Shown here in pieces: positions 36,338 through 44,054 of a stretch of 64,000 nucleotides of DNA. The DNA is taken from NCBI GenBank assembly GCA_019635485.1, contig JAHBZL010000024.1, positions 1-64,000 of the forward strand. The letters run 5' to 3'. The position numbers and the translations under genes are program-made. This DNA is from Piscinibacter sp. (GTDB lineage Bacteria; Pseudomonadota; Gammaproteobacteria; Burkholderiales; Burkholderiaceae_C). How positions within the stretch are numbered: position 1 is the first letter of the stretch; each line of letters opens with the position of its first letter. Below the pieces are notes generated by a model. That model worked only from the letters and a program-made list of their open reading frames with translations, did not search any database and was not told the DNA's origin.

Positions 36338-36762
36338 AGATGTCTTCCGACGACGCGCGCCGACGCCTGGCCGAATCGCGCGCGCGCCTGCAGCGCTGGA
36401 TGGCCGGCCGCCGCACGGAGACTGCCGTCGGCGCCACGCCGCTCGGTGTCGCCGGCGCGCTGGCGCTGGACGCCGGCCGCGAGGCGTTGCAGCCGATCGC
36501 ACAGCGGCATCCCGTCGCACTGGTCGGTGCCGCCGCCGCCGGCGGGGCGCTGCTGGTGCTGTCCCGTCCGTGGCGGCTGCTGCCGGCCGTCGGCGCCGTG
36601 CTCGGGCGCCAGCTCGCGGCGCAGCTGCCGCCGGCGCTGATCCTCGACACGGTGCAGGCGTGGCTGGCCGCGATGCCACGGGGTGGCTCACAGGCTGATG
36701 CGGCGCCGTCCTACAGCGGCGAGCGCAAGACGCCGATGCCGCGCCCGCATCGCGCTGCCTAG
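36334..36762 (+). CDS. YqjK-like small protein with tail over a regulatory element
   Basis: 142 residues. Arg-rich N-terminal helix (SSDDARRRLAESRARLQRWM), a central hydrophobic stretch (VALVGAAAAGGALLVLSRPW) and another mildly hydrophobic helix. Coupled to the YqjE-like gene by ATGA. The last ~20 codons (DAAPSYSGERKTPMPRPHRA) coincide with the GTCCTACA element shared with 35314, so the tail may be read-through of control DNA rather than selected protein sequence. Function unknown. Confidence 0.7.
   Translation: MKMSSDDARRRLAESRARLQRWMAGRRTETAVGATPLGVAGALALDAGREALQPIAQRHPVALVGAAAAGGALLVLSRPWRLLPAVGAVLGRQLAAQLPPALILDTVQAWLAAMPRGGSQADAAPSYSGERKTPMPRPHRAA
36703..36715 (+). promoter_or_regulatory. 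GCGCCGTCCTACA element upstream of DUF1328 gene 2
   Basis: Identical to 35314-35326 and located inside the 3' end of the YqjK-like gene. A TAGAGT box follows at 36760-36765, about 45 bases after the CCTAC core, and the ATG of the next gene is at 36814. Confidence 0.45.
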
Positions 36763-36813
36763 AGTGAAGTGCATCGCAACCGCAGAACCGCACCAACAGA
36801 CAAGGAGCGAACG

Positions 36814-36993
36814 ATGTTGAAGTGGGCCCTGTTCTTCGCCGTGGTCGCCATCGTGGCCGGCCTGTTCGGATTCACCGGCCTGGCCGCCGGCGCAGCCGGC
36901 ATCGCCAAGGCCCTGTTCGTCATCGCGCTGGTGATCTTCCTCGTCTTCATCGCGCTGGCGCTGCTGGGCATCGGCGCGGTCGCCAAACGCTGA
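36814..36993 (+). CDS. DUF1328 small membrane protein, copy 2
   Basis: 59 residues with two hydrophobic helices (LFFAVVAIVAGLFGFTGLAA and KALFVIALVIFLVFIALALL). It shares AGIAKxLFV and the Gly-rich turn with the copy at 35410 and is likely a paralogue. AAGGAGCGAACG precedes the ATG. Preceded by the same upstream element as copy 1. Confidence 0.85.
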   Translation: MLKWALFFAVVAIVAGLFGFTGLAAGAAGIAKALFVIALVIFLVFIALALLGIGAVAKR

Positions 36994-37018
36994 ACCCGAC
37001 AACCCGAAGGACCTTGAC

Positions 37019-37588
37019 ATGAATTCCCAAGCCGACCGGACCCTGCACGCGCTGAAGTCGCAGCGCGAGGGCCGCCTCGAACTCGACCAACGCGCCCTCG
37101 ACGCTGCCCGCGAGCAGCTCGGCGACGGTGCCGTCACCCCGGCCTACGGCCCCTGGCGCGACGACATCGTGCGCCTGCTGAACGACGCACTGGCCACCGA
37201 GCTGGTCTGCGTGCTGCGCTACAAGCGCCACCACTTCACCGCGCACGGCCTGGCCGCGCCGCGCATCGCCGAGGAGTTCCTCGTGCACGCCAACGAGGAG
37301 GCCGCACACGCCGACCGCCTGGCCGCACGCATCGTGCAGCTCGGCGGCGAGCCCGACTTCGCGCCCGACCGCCTGAGCGCCCGCAGCCACGCCGACTACG
37401 ACGAGTCGCCCGACCTGAAGGGCATGCTGCGCGCGAACCTCGTCGCGGAACGCATCGCCGTCGAGGGCTACCGCCAGATGGTGCGCCTGGTCGGTGACAA
37501 GGACCCGACCACGCGCCGGCTGCTCGAGGACATCCTGCGCGACGAGGAAGAGCACGCCGACGAACTCGCCGACCTGCTGTTCGACTGA
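37019..37588 (+). CDS. Ferritin-like protein (bacterioferritin/Dps-like)
   Basis: 189 residues. Four-helix ferritin-like core with candidate di-iron ligands: Glu in NDALATELVCVLRYKRHH, Glu and His in HANEEAAHADRLA, Glu in VAERIAVEGYRQM, and Glu/His in RDEEEHADELADLL. There is no heme-ligand Met pattern I can assign. It would bind or oxidise iron and limit oxidative damage, fitting the surrounding stress genes. GAAGGACCTTGAC precedes the ATG. Confidence 0.83.
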   Translation: MNSQADRTLHALKSQREGRLELDQRALDAAREQLGDGAVTPAYGPWRDDIVRLLNDALATELVCVLRYKRHHFTAHGLAAPRIAEEFLVHANEEAAHADRLAARIVQLGGEPDFAPDRLSARSHADYDESPDLKGMLRANLVAERIAVEGYRQMVRLVGDKDPTTRRLLEDILRDEEEHADELADLLFD

Positions 37589-37632
37589 CCGTTTTCCCAC
37601 CCGCCTCCACCAACTGCAAAGGAGAAACTGCC

Positions 37633-37950
37633 ATGCTGATCCGTACCACCCTCGCGGCTGCGGCTGCCGCCGTCGCACTCATCACGCTGCCGGGCTGCGC
37701 CGTGACGCGCGGCCAGTCCACCGTCGGCGAGTACATCGACGACGCGACCATCACCACGCAGGTCAAGGCCCGCATGGTCGAGAACAAGCAGGTCGACGCC
37801 TCGGCCATCAGCGTCGAGACGCTGAACGGCGAGGTGCTGCTGTCGGGCTTCGCGAAGAACTACACCGAGCGCGATACCGCGGAGACGATCGCCCGCCACG
37901 TCAAGGGCGTGAAGGCCGTCAAGAACGAGATCACCGTGCGCGCCAGCTGA
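37633..37950 (+). CDS. BON-domain lipoprotein
   Basis: 105 residues. The signal peptide ends in a lipobox LPGC at about residue 22, so the protein is probably lipidated and anchored to a membrane in the periplasm. A single BON domain follows (DDATITTQVKARMVE, VETLNGEVLLSGFA, GVKAVKNEITV). This resembles OsmY-type phospholipid-binding stress proteins. AAGGAG lies before the ATG. Confidence 0.88.
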   Translation: MLIRTTLAAAAAAVALITLPGCAVTRGQSTVGEYIDDATITTQVKARMVENKQVDASAISVETLNGEVLLSGFAKNYTERDTAETIARHVKGVKAVKNEITVRAS

Positions 37951-37994
37951 GCCGGCGCCACCTTCCCTCCCACCCGATCGAAAGGAGTACATCG

Positions 37995-38225
37995 ATGGAC
38001 TGGAACCGCATCGAAGGCAACTGGAAGCAGCTCAAGGGCAAGGTCCAGGAGAAATGGGGCAAGCTGACCGACGACGACCTCGACGTCGTGGCCGGCCGCC
38101 GCGAACAGCTCATCGGCAAGCTGCAGCAGCGCTACGGCATCGCCAAGGAAGAGGCCGAGCAGCAGATCGCCGAGTGGTCGAACCGCGCCGAGGAGGCGTG
38201 GTGGAAGGCCAAGGAACGGGTGTGA
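37995..38225 (+). CDS. CsbD family stress protein
   Basis: 76 residues. The CsbD signature is clear: MDWNRIEGNWKQLKGKVQEK then WGKLTDDDLDVVAGRREQL. These small cytoplasmic proteins are induced by general stress in many bacteria; the mechanism is unknown. The C-terminal part is charged and Trp-containing (AEEAWWKAKERV). Strong AAAGGAG site. Last of the co-oriented small-gene set. Confidence 0.93.
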   Translation: MDWNRIEGNWKQLKGKVQEKWGKLTDDDLDVVAGRREQLIGKLQQRYGIAKEEAEQQIAEWSNRAEEAWWKAKERV

Positions 38226-38303
38226 CCCCGGCCTGACCGCCGACTGCCGACCCCCCCCCGGGCCCGGCCTCCGCAAGGACGCCGGGCCCGATCTGCAAGC
38301 CCG

Positions 38304-39488
38304 ATGGACACCCCTTCCCCCGACCTGCCCGAACGGCCGCGCTCCAGCGCAGCGGCCACGCTGCTGGCCGCGCTCGCGCTGGCCGCGGCACTGTGGTGGG
38401 GCCAGCGCTTCCTGGTCCCGGTGACCGCCGGCGTCCTGCTCGCGCTGCTGCTCGTGCCGCTGGTCCCGCGCGGGCAGCACCTGCTGCGCAGCCGCGTGGC
38501 GGCCACGCTCGCTGCGCTCAGCCTCGCGCTCGCGGTGCTGGTGGGCGGCGGCGCAGCGTTCGGCGGGCAATTGCTGCGTGTCGCCGAGCGTGTGCCGGAG
38601 ATGATGTCGCTGGCCGCCTGGCGCATGGTCATGGCCGATTCGAGCGGCGGCACGCTGCTGCGCCGCGTGCGCACCGCGCTGCACGACCTCGACCGCGCCG
38701 CCGAGCGCCTGGGCGAACCGGCGCCGCCGCCGCGCGCCAGGCCGGCGCGCGTGCAGCGCACGGTCGCCGCGCCCGCCGCGAGGCAATCCGAGGCCGACAG
38801 CGACGCCGAGACGCCGGCGCCGTTCACCGAAGGCGCGGCCGAGGCGCTGCGCAGCACGGCGATCAGCGGCCCCGGCCTGCTGATGCGCCTGGCGGGCGAA
38901 CTCGCGATCGTGCTGTTCGTCGCCTTCTTCCTGCTGACCGGCGGCGCGCCGCTGACGCACCGCTTCCTCGACCTGTGGAGCCACAGCGCGTCGGCCCGCC
39001 AGCGCGCCACCGCCGCGCTGGCCGAATGCACGCGGCAGGTGCGCCTCTACGCGGGCGTGCTGCTGGTGACGAACACCGCGATCGGCCTGGCGGTGTGGGC
39101 GGCCTTCGCCTGGCTCGGCCTGCCCGACGCCGGTGGCTGGGGCGTCGCGGCCGCGGTGCTGCACGTGGTGCCGTACCTCGGCATGGCGCTGCTCACCGCG
39201 CTCGGCGCCGCCGAAGCCTTCCTGGCACACGGTACGCTGGCCTCGGCCTTCGGCGTCGCCGCGTTCGTCGTGTTGTTGTCGACCCTGGTGGGCACCTTGG
39301 TGACGGCCTGGCTGCAGGGGCGCGCCGCGCGCATGAGCCCGGCGGCGGTGTTCATCGGCCTGGTGCTCTGGGGCGCGCTCTGGGGCGTCTGGGGCCTGTT
39401 CCTCGGCCCGCTGCTGATCGTGCTGGTCAAGGTCGTGGCCGAGCACTCGCGCTCGGCGCGCCCGCTGGCGCGGCTGATGGAAGCCTGA
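38304..39488 (+). CDS. AI-2E family (PerM-like) membrane transporter
   Basis: 394 residues with about seven membrane segments. The family feature is two N-terminal helices (WWGQRFLVPVTAGVLLALLL), a long soluble insert (about 95-185; here Ala/Pro/Arg-rich), then five helices ending with WGALWGVWGLFLGPLLIVL. The substrate is not known; the AI-2 label is historical. It follows the CsbD gene after a 78-base GC-rich gap. Confidence 0.83.
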   Translation: MDTPSPDLPERPRSSAAATLLAALALAAALWWGQRFLVPVTAGVLLALLLVPLVPRGQHLLRSRVAATLAALSLALAVLVGGGAAFGGQLLRVAERVPEMMSLAAWRMVMADSSGGTLLRRVRTALHDLDRAAERLGEPAPPPRARPARVQRTVAAPAARQSEADSDAETPAPFTEGAAEALRSTAISGPGLLMRLAGELAIVLFVAFFLLTGGAPLTHRFLDLWSHSASARQRATAALAECTRQVRLYAGVLLVTNTAIGLAVWAAFAWLGLPDAGGWGVAAAVLHVVPYLGMALLTALGAAEAFLAHGTLASAFGVAAFVVLLSTLVGTLVTAWLQGRAARMSPAAVFIGLVLWGALWGVWGLFLGPLLIVLVKVVAEHSRSARPLARLMEA

Positions 39489-39573
39489 CGCGCATCCGTT
39501 CCCGGTCTCGCGGCGTAACAGGCCCTCATGCCGGCCGGAGCCCCGGGCGGCCCCACCGACCGGAGCGACTGCC

Positions 39574-39861
39574 ATGCGCCAGACCCTTGTCCTTGCCCTC
39601 CTCACCCTCGCCACGGGACTCGCCCACGCGAGCGAGATCACGGATTTCCCGCTCGAGCCGAGCGTGCGCACGCGCGCCGAGGTGCGCGCCGAGGCGCTGC
39701 GCGGCGGCCTGTCCGCCGGCGAGCGCGACGAGGGCCGGGCGCTCGCGATGACGCGGCCGGCGGGCGCCTCGAAGACGCGCGAGCAGGTGCGGCTGGAGGC
39801 CGCGCAGCCGGCGCGCGTGGCGGCCTGGCCGCGCGGCGGCGACTACGTCGGCGGGATGTGA
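39574..39861 (+). CDS. Small secreted DUF4148-like protein
   Basis: 95 residues. The signal peptide MRQTLVLALLTLATGLAHA precedes a charged mature part with TRAEVRAEALR and TREQVRLEAAQ, the repeated (R/A)xEVxxEA pattern of the Burkholderiales DUF4148 family. Periplasmic; function unknown. Convergent with the helicase gene, 4 bases between stops. Confidence 0.75.
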   Translation: MRQTLVLALLTLATGLAHASEITDFPLEPSVRTRAEVRAEALRGGLSAGERDEGRALAMTRPAGASKTREQVRLEAAQPARVAAWPRGGDYVGGM

Positions 39862-39865
39862 GGCT

Positions 39866-41164
39866 TCAGCGCGGTGCGCGGCCCGCACGGGCAGGCGCGC
39901 CGCGCGGCCCGGGCCGGTGCGGCGCGAACGGCTTCTTGCCGAAGCCCGGCCGTGCGCCGGGACGCCCCTCGGGGCGCGGTGCGAACAGCTTGGGCGCCGG
40001 CTGGCGCGGCTCCAGACCGGCCACCGTGGCCACCGGGATGTCCTGCGTCGTGAACTGCTGGATGCGGCGGATCATGCCGGCGTCCATGCGTTCGGCGAGC
40101 GTGATCGCCAGGCCCTGGCGGCCGGCGCGGCCGGTGCGGCCGATGCGGTGCACGTAGTCCTCGGCCTTCATCGGCAGGCCGTAGTTGATCACGTGGCTGA
40201 TGCTCGGCACGTCGATGCCGCGCGCGGCCACGTCGGTGGCGACCAGCACGCGCAGATGCCGGCTGCGCAGGCCCTGCAGCACGCGGTTGCGCCGGCCCTG
40301 CGGCATGCCGCCGTGCAGCGACGCCACGGCATGGCCCATGTCGGCCAGCCGGTCGGCCAGCCAGTCGGCATCGCGCTGCGTGCTGGTGAAGATCACGGCC
40401 TGGTCCAGGTCGCGCTCGGTCAGCAGGTGCTCGAGCAGCGCGTTCTTGTGGCGCGCATCGTCCGCCCAGTGCAGACGCTGCTCGATGTGCTCGTGCGTGT
40501 CGGTGTGCGAGGCCACGTCGATGCGCTGCGGCTCGCGCAGCAGGCTGCGCGCCAGGCCGCCGACGCTGCCGGCGAACGTGGCGCTGTACATCAGCGTCTG
40601 GCGCGCCACCGGCAGGTGGTCGGCAACGGTGCGGATGTCGTCGATGAAGCCCATGTCGAGCATGCGGTCCGCCTCGTCGAGCACCAGCGTCTCGACGTTC
40701 TCCAGCACCGCGCGGCCGGTCTGCAGGTGGTCCAGCAGGCGGCCCGGGGTCGAGATCAGGATGTCCAGCGGGCCGCGCAGCGCCTTGATCTGCGCCGGGT
40801 ACGGCACGCCGCCGACGACGGTGGCGACGCGCAGGCCCTGCACGTGGCGGCCGTAGATCGTCGCGGCCTTGGCGACCTGCATCGCGAGCTCGCGCGTCGG
40901 GCACAGCACCAGGATGCGCGGGCCGTAGACCACGCCTTTCTCACGCCGCTGGGTGTTGTCGGCCCGCGCGGCCAATACGCGCTGCAGCGCCGGCAGGATG
41001 AACGAGGCAGTCTTGCCGCTGCCCGTGCTGGAAGAGACCATCAGGTCGGCGCCGGCCAGCGCGGGCGGAATCGCCTTGGCCTGCACCTCGGTGGCGCTGC
41101 TGTAGCCGGCGTCGGCCACGGCACGGGACAGGGCCTCGTGCAGGCCCAGGGAATCGAAACTCAT
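39866..41164 (-). CDS. rhlE: DEAD-box RNA helicase (RhlE-like)
   Basis: 432 residues. Motifs in order: Q motif (MSFDSLGLHEALSRAVADAG, EVQAKAIP), I SSTGSGKTASF, Ia PTRELAMQ, Ib STPGRLLDHL, II VLDEADRMLDMGF, III SATF, IV VIFTSTQ, V VATDVAARGIDVP, VI HRIGRTGRAGR. The tail is Pro/Arg/Gly-rich and likely RNA-binding. It unwinds RNA in ribosome assembly or decay. Assignment to RhlE rather than another DEAD protein is by overall resemblance. A terminator-like hairpin lies in its leader (41304-41322). Confidence 0.88.
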   Translation of the reverse strand: MSFDSLGLHEALSRAVADAGYSSATEVQAKAIPPALAGADLMVSSSTGSGKTASFILPALQRVLAARADNTQRREKGVVYGPRILVLCPTRELAMQVAKAATIYGRHVQGLRVATVVGGVPYPAQIKALRGPLDILISTPGRLLDHLQTGRAVLENVETLVLDEADRMLDMGFIDDIRTVADHLPVARQTLMYSATFAGSVGGLARSLLREPQRIDVASHTDTHEHIEQRLHWADDARHKNALLEHLLTERDLDQAVIFTSTQRDADWLADRLADMGHAVASLHGGMPQGRRNRVLQGLRSRHLRVLVATDVAARGIDVPSISHVINYGLPMKAEDYVHRIGRTGRAGRQGLAITLAERMDAGMIRRIQQFTTQDIPVATVAGLEPRQPAPKLFAPRPEGRPGARPGFGKKPFAPHRPGPRGAPARAGRAPR

Positions 41165-41303
41165 TGCAGTCTTTCGAGCGTGAACGGCGGCGCCACGGCG
41201 CCGGCCGGAGAGGTCGCGGGAAGCGACGGCATCGCCGCCGACCGGGACCCGCCGTACGCTGACTGCGGAAGACCTGTGGATGGTCAGAGGAGACGAACGA
41301 AAA

Positions 41304-41337
41304 GCCGGCGCAGGGCGCCGGCTCGGGTCGCATTGTA
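41304..41337 (-). promoter_or_regulatory. Helicase leader: -10 box followed by terminator-like hairpin
   Basis: On the minus strand TACAAT (41337-41332) is followed by an 8-bp stem GCCGGCGC/GCGCCGGC (41322-41304, AGG-type loop) and then TTTTCGTTCGTC. Either the transcript starts with this hairpin or it is an intrinsic terminator in the ~160-base leader of the helicase gene. Confidence 0.4.
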
Positions 41338-41434
41338 GCGTGTCCGGCGCGATCGTGCTGCGGCGCAGCAACGGCCGGGCACGGCCTGACACCGGTCAAG
41401 CGCGGCACGGGCCGGAACTGGCAGACTGCGCGCC

Positions 41435-42223
41435 ATGCGTGAGAGCCCCGCCCTGATCGAATCGCGCCGCTTCAGCACCCGCACGGTGCCCTGGCTGCGC
41501 CCGCTCGGCTGGCTCGTCGCCGGCTGGCGCGACTTCATGCGCTGCCCGCTGCCGGGCCTGCTGCATGGCGTCGTCGCGGCGGTCTTCGGCGGCCTGCTGT
41601 TCTGGGTCGCGCGCAACCATTTCTGGCTGCTGTCGGGCGCGTTCTCCGGCTTCCTGATCGTCGCGCCGATCATCGCCACCGGTCTGTACGCGGTGAGCCG
41701 CGCGCTGCAGCGGGACGGCCGGGCCGACCTCGCCACGGCGCTGCGCGCCTGGCGCCCGCGCGATGCGCGGCTGATCGTGTTCGGCGTGCTGCTGGCGCTG
41801 GCTGGCACCGGCTGGGTGCTGACCTCCGCGGCGCTGATCACCGGCTTCACGACGACCCCGGTGCGCAACCCGATCGAGTTCCTGCGCGTGGTCGTGCTGG
41901 CCGACCGCGGCTATCTCTTCGAGACCTGGCTGGCACTCGGCGGCGTGCTCGCCGCGCCGGTGTTCGCCTCCAGCGTGGTCGCGATCCCGCTGCTGCTGGA
42001 CCGCGAAATCGGCGTGCTCGGCGCGGTTTTCACCAGCTGGCGCGTCGTCATGACCAACCCGGTGCCGCTGGCGCTGTGGGCGGCACTGCTGATGGGGCTG
42101 ACGCTGGCGGGCATGGCCACGCTGATGGTCGGCCTGGTCGTCGTCGTGCCTTGGCTGGCGCATGCGAGCTGGCACGCCTACCGCGACCTGGTCGACACGA
42201 TCGGCCTCGCCGAACGCCCCTGA
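41435..42223 (+). CDS. DUF2189-like integral membrane protein
   Basis: 262 residues with about six membrane segments (LLHGVVAAVFGGLLFWVA, GAFSGFLIVAPIIATGLYAV, VFGVLLALAGTGWVLTSAAL, LALGGVLAAPVFASSVVAI, LWAALLMGLTLAGMATLMVG). The spacing and the APIIATGLYAVSR motif fit DUF2189. Function unknown. It is followed by two more membrane-protein genes in the same direction. Confidence 0.8.
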   Translation: MRESPALIESRRFSTRTVPWLRPLGWLVAGWRDFMRCPLPGLLHGVVAAVFGGLLFWVARNHFWLLSGAFSGFLIVAPIIATGLYAVSRALQRDGRADLATALRAWRPRDARLIVFGVLLALAGTGWVLTSAALITGFTTTPVRNPIEFLRVVVLADRGYLFETWLALGGVLAAPVFASSVVAIPLLLDREIGVLGAVFTSWRVVMTNPVPLALWAALLMGLTLAGMATLMVGLVVVVPWLAHASWHAYRDLVDTIGLAERP

Positions 42224-42241
42224 GGACGCGGGCAGCGCACC

Positions 42242-42460
42242 ATGTTCGGCTTCACCGAGGAGCAGATCTCGCAGTTCGGCCTGACCTTCGGCGTCACGGC
42301 CTTCATGCTGTACATGGTGTTCATCATCCTGCAGCTGGCGCGCGAGTCGAAGGCCGGCCGCTTCGGCACCTTCGTGCTGCTGCTCGGCCTCGGCGTGGGG
42401 CTGATCGGCTTCGCGGCCAAGGGCCTGATCAAGTTCTTCCTCGCGGGCATCGTCGAATGA
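42242..42460 (+). CDS. DUF2788 small membrane protein
   Basis: 72 residues with two membrane segments (GLTFGVTAFMLYMVFIILQL and GTFVLLLGLGVGLIGFAAKG) joined by ARESKAGRF. The pattern matches DUF2788, unknown function. Its stop overlaps the start of the YitT-like gene (ATGA). Confidence 0.82.
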   Translation: MFGFTEEQISQFGLTFGVTAFMLYMVFIILQLARESKAGRFGTFVLLLGLGVGLIGFAAKGLIKFFLAGIVE

Positions 42461-43062
42461 GCACGGCCTCGCTGCGCCACGCCTGGTACGACGACCTGCT
42501 CGCCTTCGGCACCGGCACGCTGTTCATCGCCATCGGCGTGGTGATGTACACCCACGCCGGGCTGCTGACCGGCGGCACGGCCGGGCTCGCGTTCCTGGCC
42601 CACTACGCGAGCGGCCTCGGCTTCGGGCCGCTGTTCTTCGCGATCAACCTGCCCTTCTACGCGCTCGCCTGGTGGCGCATGGGCCGCGCGTTCACGCTGA
42701 AGACCTTCGCGGCGGTCAGCCTGCTCGCACTGCTGACCACGGCCCTGCCGCGCTGGGCAGGCTTCGCGACGCTCGATCCGTGGTTCGCGGCGGTTGCCGG
42801 CGGCCTGCTGATGGGCACCGGCTTCCTCATCCTGTTCCGCCACCACGGCAGCCTGGGCGGACTGAACATCCTGGTGCTGTGGCTGCAGCAGCGCTTCGGC
42901 TGGCGTGCCGGCTGGGTGCAGATGGGCATCGACGGCGCGATCCTGCTCGGCGCGCTGGCCGTCGTGCCGCCGCAGCGCGTGGCGCTCTCGATGGTCGGCG
43001 CGCTGGCGCTGAACCTGACGCTGGCGCTGAACCACCGGCCCGGGCGATACGCGGCGTTCTGA
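42457..43062 (+). CDS. YitT family membrane protein
   Basis: 201 residues with five to six membrane segments (FGTGTLFIAIGVVMYTHAG, GGTAGLAFLAHYASG, FAINLPFYALAWW, GGLLMGTGFLILF, MGIDGAILLGALAVV). The HHGSLGGLNILVLWLQQRFG segment fits the YitT/DUF161 family, proposed transporters of unknown substrate. Lacks the C-terminal DUF2179 domain of the long forms. Terminator directly downstream. Confidence 0.83.
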   Translation: MSTASLRHAWYDDLLAFGTGTLFIAIGVVMYTHAGLLTGGTAGLAFLAHYASGLGFGPLFFAINLPFYALAWWRMGRAFTLKTFAAVSLLALLTTALPRWAGFATLDPWFAAVAGGLLMGTGFLILFRHHGSLGGLNILVLWLQQRFGWRAGWVQMGIDGAILLGALAVVPPQRVALSMVGALALNLTLALNHRPGRYAAF

Positions 43063-43066
43063 TGCG

Positions 43067-43092
43067 AAGAACCCGGCCGAAGCCGGGTTCTT
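43067..43092 (+). terminator. Rho-independent terminator after the YitT gene
   Basis: A perfect 10-bp stem AAGAACCCGG/CCGGGTTCTT with a 6-base loop, then TGTTCTCT. It begins 5 bases after the stop codon. Confidence 0.8.
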
Positions 43093-43118
43093 GTTCTCTG
43101 CCTGCCCGCGCGCTCCAA

Positions 43119-43142
43119 GTCAAGCGCCTGCAGGCGCTTGAC
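43119..43142. repeat. Perfect 24-bp palindrome
   Basis: The sequence from GTCAAGCGCCTG to CAGGCGCTTGAC is a perfect 24-bp palindrome in the convergent gap between the YitT and phaB genes. It is followed by GTGACCGA, as are the tandem 41-bp units next to it, so it looks like a diverged relative of them. Confidence 0.75.
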
Positions 43143-43155
43143 CGTGACCGAACTT

Positions 43156-43237
43156 CCCCAGTCCGCGCGCCTGCATGCGCGCGGCCGTGACCGAGGCCCC
43201 AGTCCGCGCGCCTGCATGCGCGCGGCCGTGACCGAGG
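43156..43237. repeat. Two exact tandem 41-bp repeats with near-palindromic core
   Basis: Copies at 43156-43196 and 43197-43237 are identical. Each contains CGCGCGC-CTGCAT-GCGCGCG (7-bp arms) and ends GGCCGTGACCGAGG. They lie between two terminators in a convergent intergenic region and code for nothing apparent. Confidence 0.85.
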
Positions 43238-43266
43238 CGAGAAACCGTCCTCAGGACGGTTTCTCG
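43238..43266 (-). terminator. Terminator of the pha operon
   Basis: A perfect 13-bp inverted repeat with a 3-base loop (TCA) lies just after the phaB stop on the minus strand. Its A-rich arm (GAGAAACC) gives TTTCTC at the 3' side. No further T tract, but position and strength suit termination. Confidence 0.7.
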
Positions 43267-43273
43267 TCCACGG

Positions 43274-44011
43274 TCACCCCATGTGCAGGCCGCCGTTGCA
43301 GGAGAAGTCGGCGCCGGTCGTGAAACCGGAATCCTCGCCGGCCAGCCAGCCGACGATCGAGGCGATCTCCTCCGGCGTGCCCAGGCGCTTGACCGGGATG
43401 CCGGCGACGATCTTGTCCAGCACGTCCTGGCGGATCGCCTTGACCATGTCGGTGCCGATGTAGCCCGGGCTCACCGTGTTCACCGTCACGCCCTTGTTCG
43501 CCACCTCCTGCGCCAGCGCCATCGTGAAGCCGTGCATGCCGGCCTTGGCGGCGGAGTAGTTGGTCTGCCCGAACTGGCCCTTCTCGCCGTTCACCGAGCT
43601 GATGTTGATGATGCGGCCCCAGCCCTTCTCGAGCATGCCGTCGATGACCTGCTTGGTCACGTTGAACAGGCTGGTCAGGTTGGTCTCGATCACCGCGTCC
43701 CAGTCGGCCCGGCTCATCTTGCGGAACACGCCGTCGCGCGTGATGCCGGCGTTGTTCACCAGCACGTCGACCGTGCCGAACTCGCTCTTGATCTTCTCGA
43801 ACGCGGCGACGGTGGAGTCCCAGTCGCCCACGTTGCCGACCGAAGCCTGGAACTCGTAGCCCAGCGCCTTCTGCTCGGACAGCCACTTGTTGAAGTCGCG
43901 GCTCGGCCCGCAGCCGGCGATGACCTTGAAGCCGTCCTTGTGCAGGCGCTGGCACATCGCGGTGCCGATGCCGCCCATGCCGCCGGTGACGTATGCGAGT
44001 TTCTGAGCCAT
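43274..44011 (-). CDS. phaB: Acetoacetyl-CoA reductase
   Basis: 245 residues. SDR fold: YVTGGMGGIGTAMCQRL for NADPH, NNAGITRD, catalytic Ser in NISSVNGEKGQFGQ, and YSAAKAG (Tyr-Lys). It reduces acetoacetyl-CoA to (R)-3-hydroxybutyryl-CoA, the monomer for polyhydroxybutyrate. CAGGAGAAGACAA precedes the ATG. Third gene of phaC-phaA-phaB, 43 bases after phaA, followed by a strong terminator. Confidence 0.97.
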   Translation of the reverse strand: MAQKLAYVTGGMGGIGTAMCQRLHKDGFKVIAGCGPSRDFNKWLSEQKALGYEFQASVGNVGDWDSTVAAFEKIKSEFGTVDVLVNNAGITRDGVFRKMSRADWDAVIETNLTSLFNVTKQVIDGMLEKGWGRIINISSVNGEKGQFGQTNYSAAKAGMHGFTMALAQEVANKGVTVNTVSPGYIGTDMVKAIRQDVLDKIVAGIPVKRLGTPEEIASIVGWLAGEDSGFTTGADFSCNGGLHMG

Positions 44012-44054
44012 TTGTCTTCTCCTGGTTGAATCCGTTGGTGGTGTTCGAGGGGTC

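Noticed and set aside
43138-43323. 61-codon frame over the 41-bp tandem repeats
   Set aside because: Product is simply the translated repeat and terminator; no start context, so treated as non-coding.
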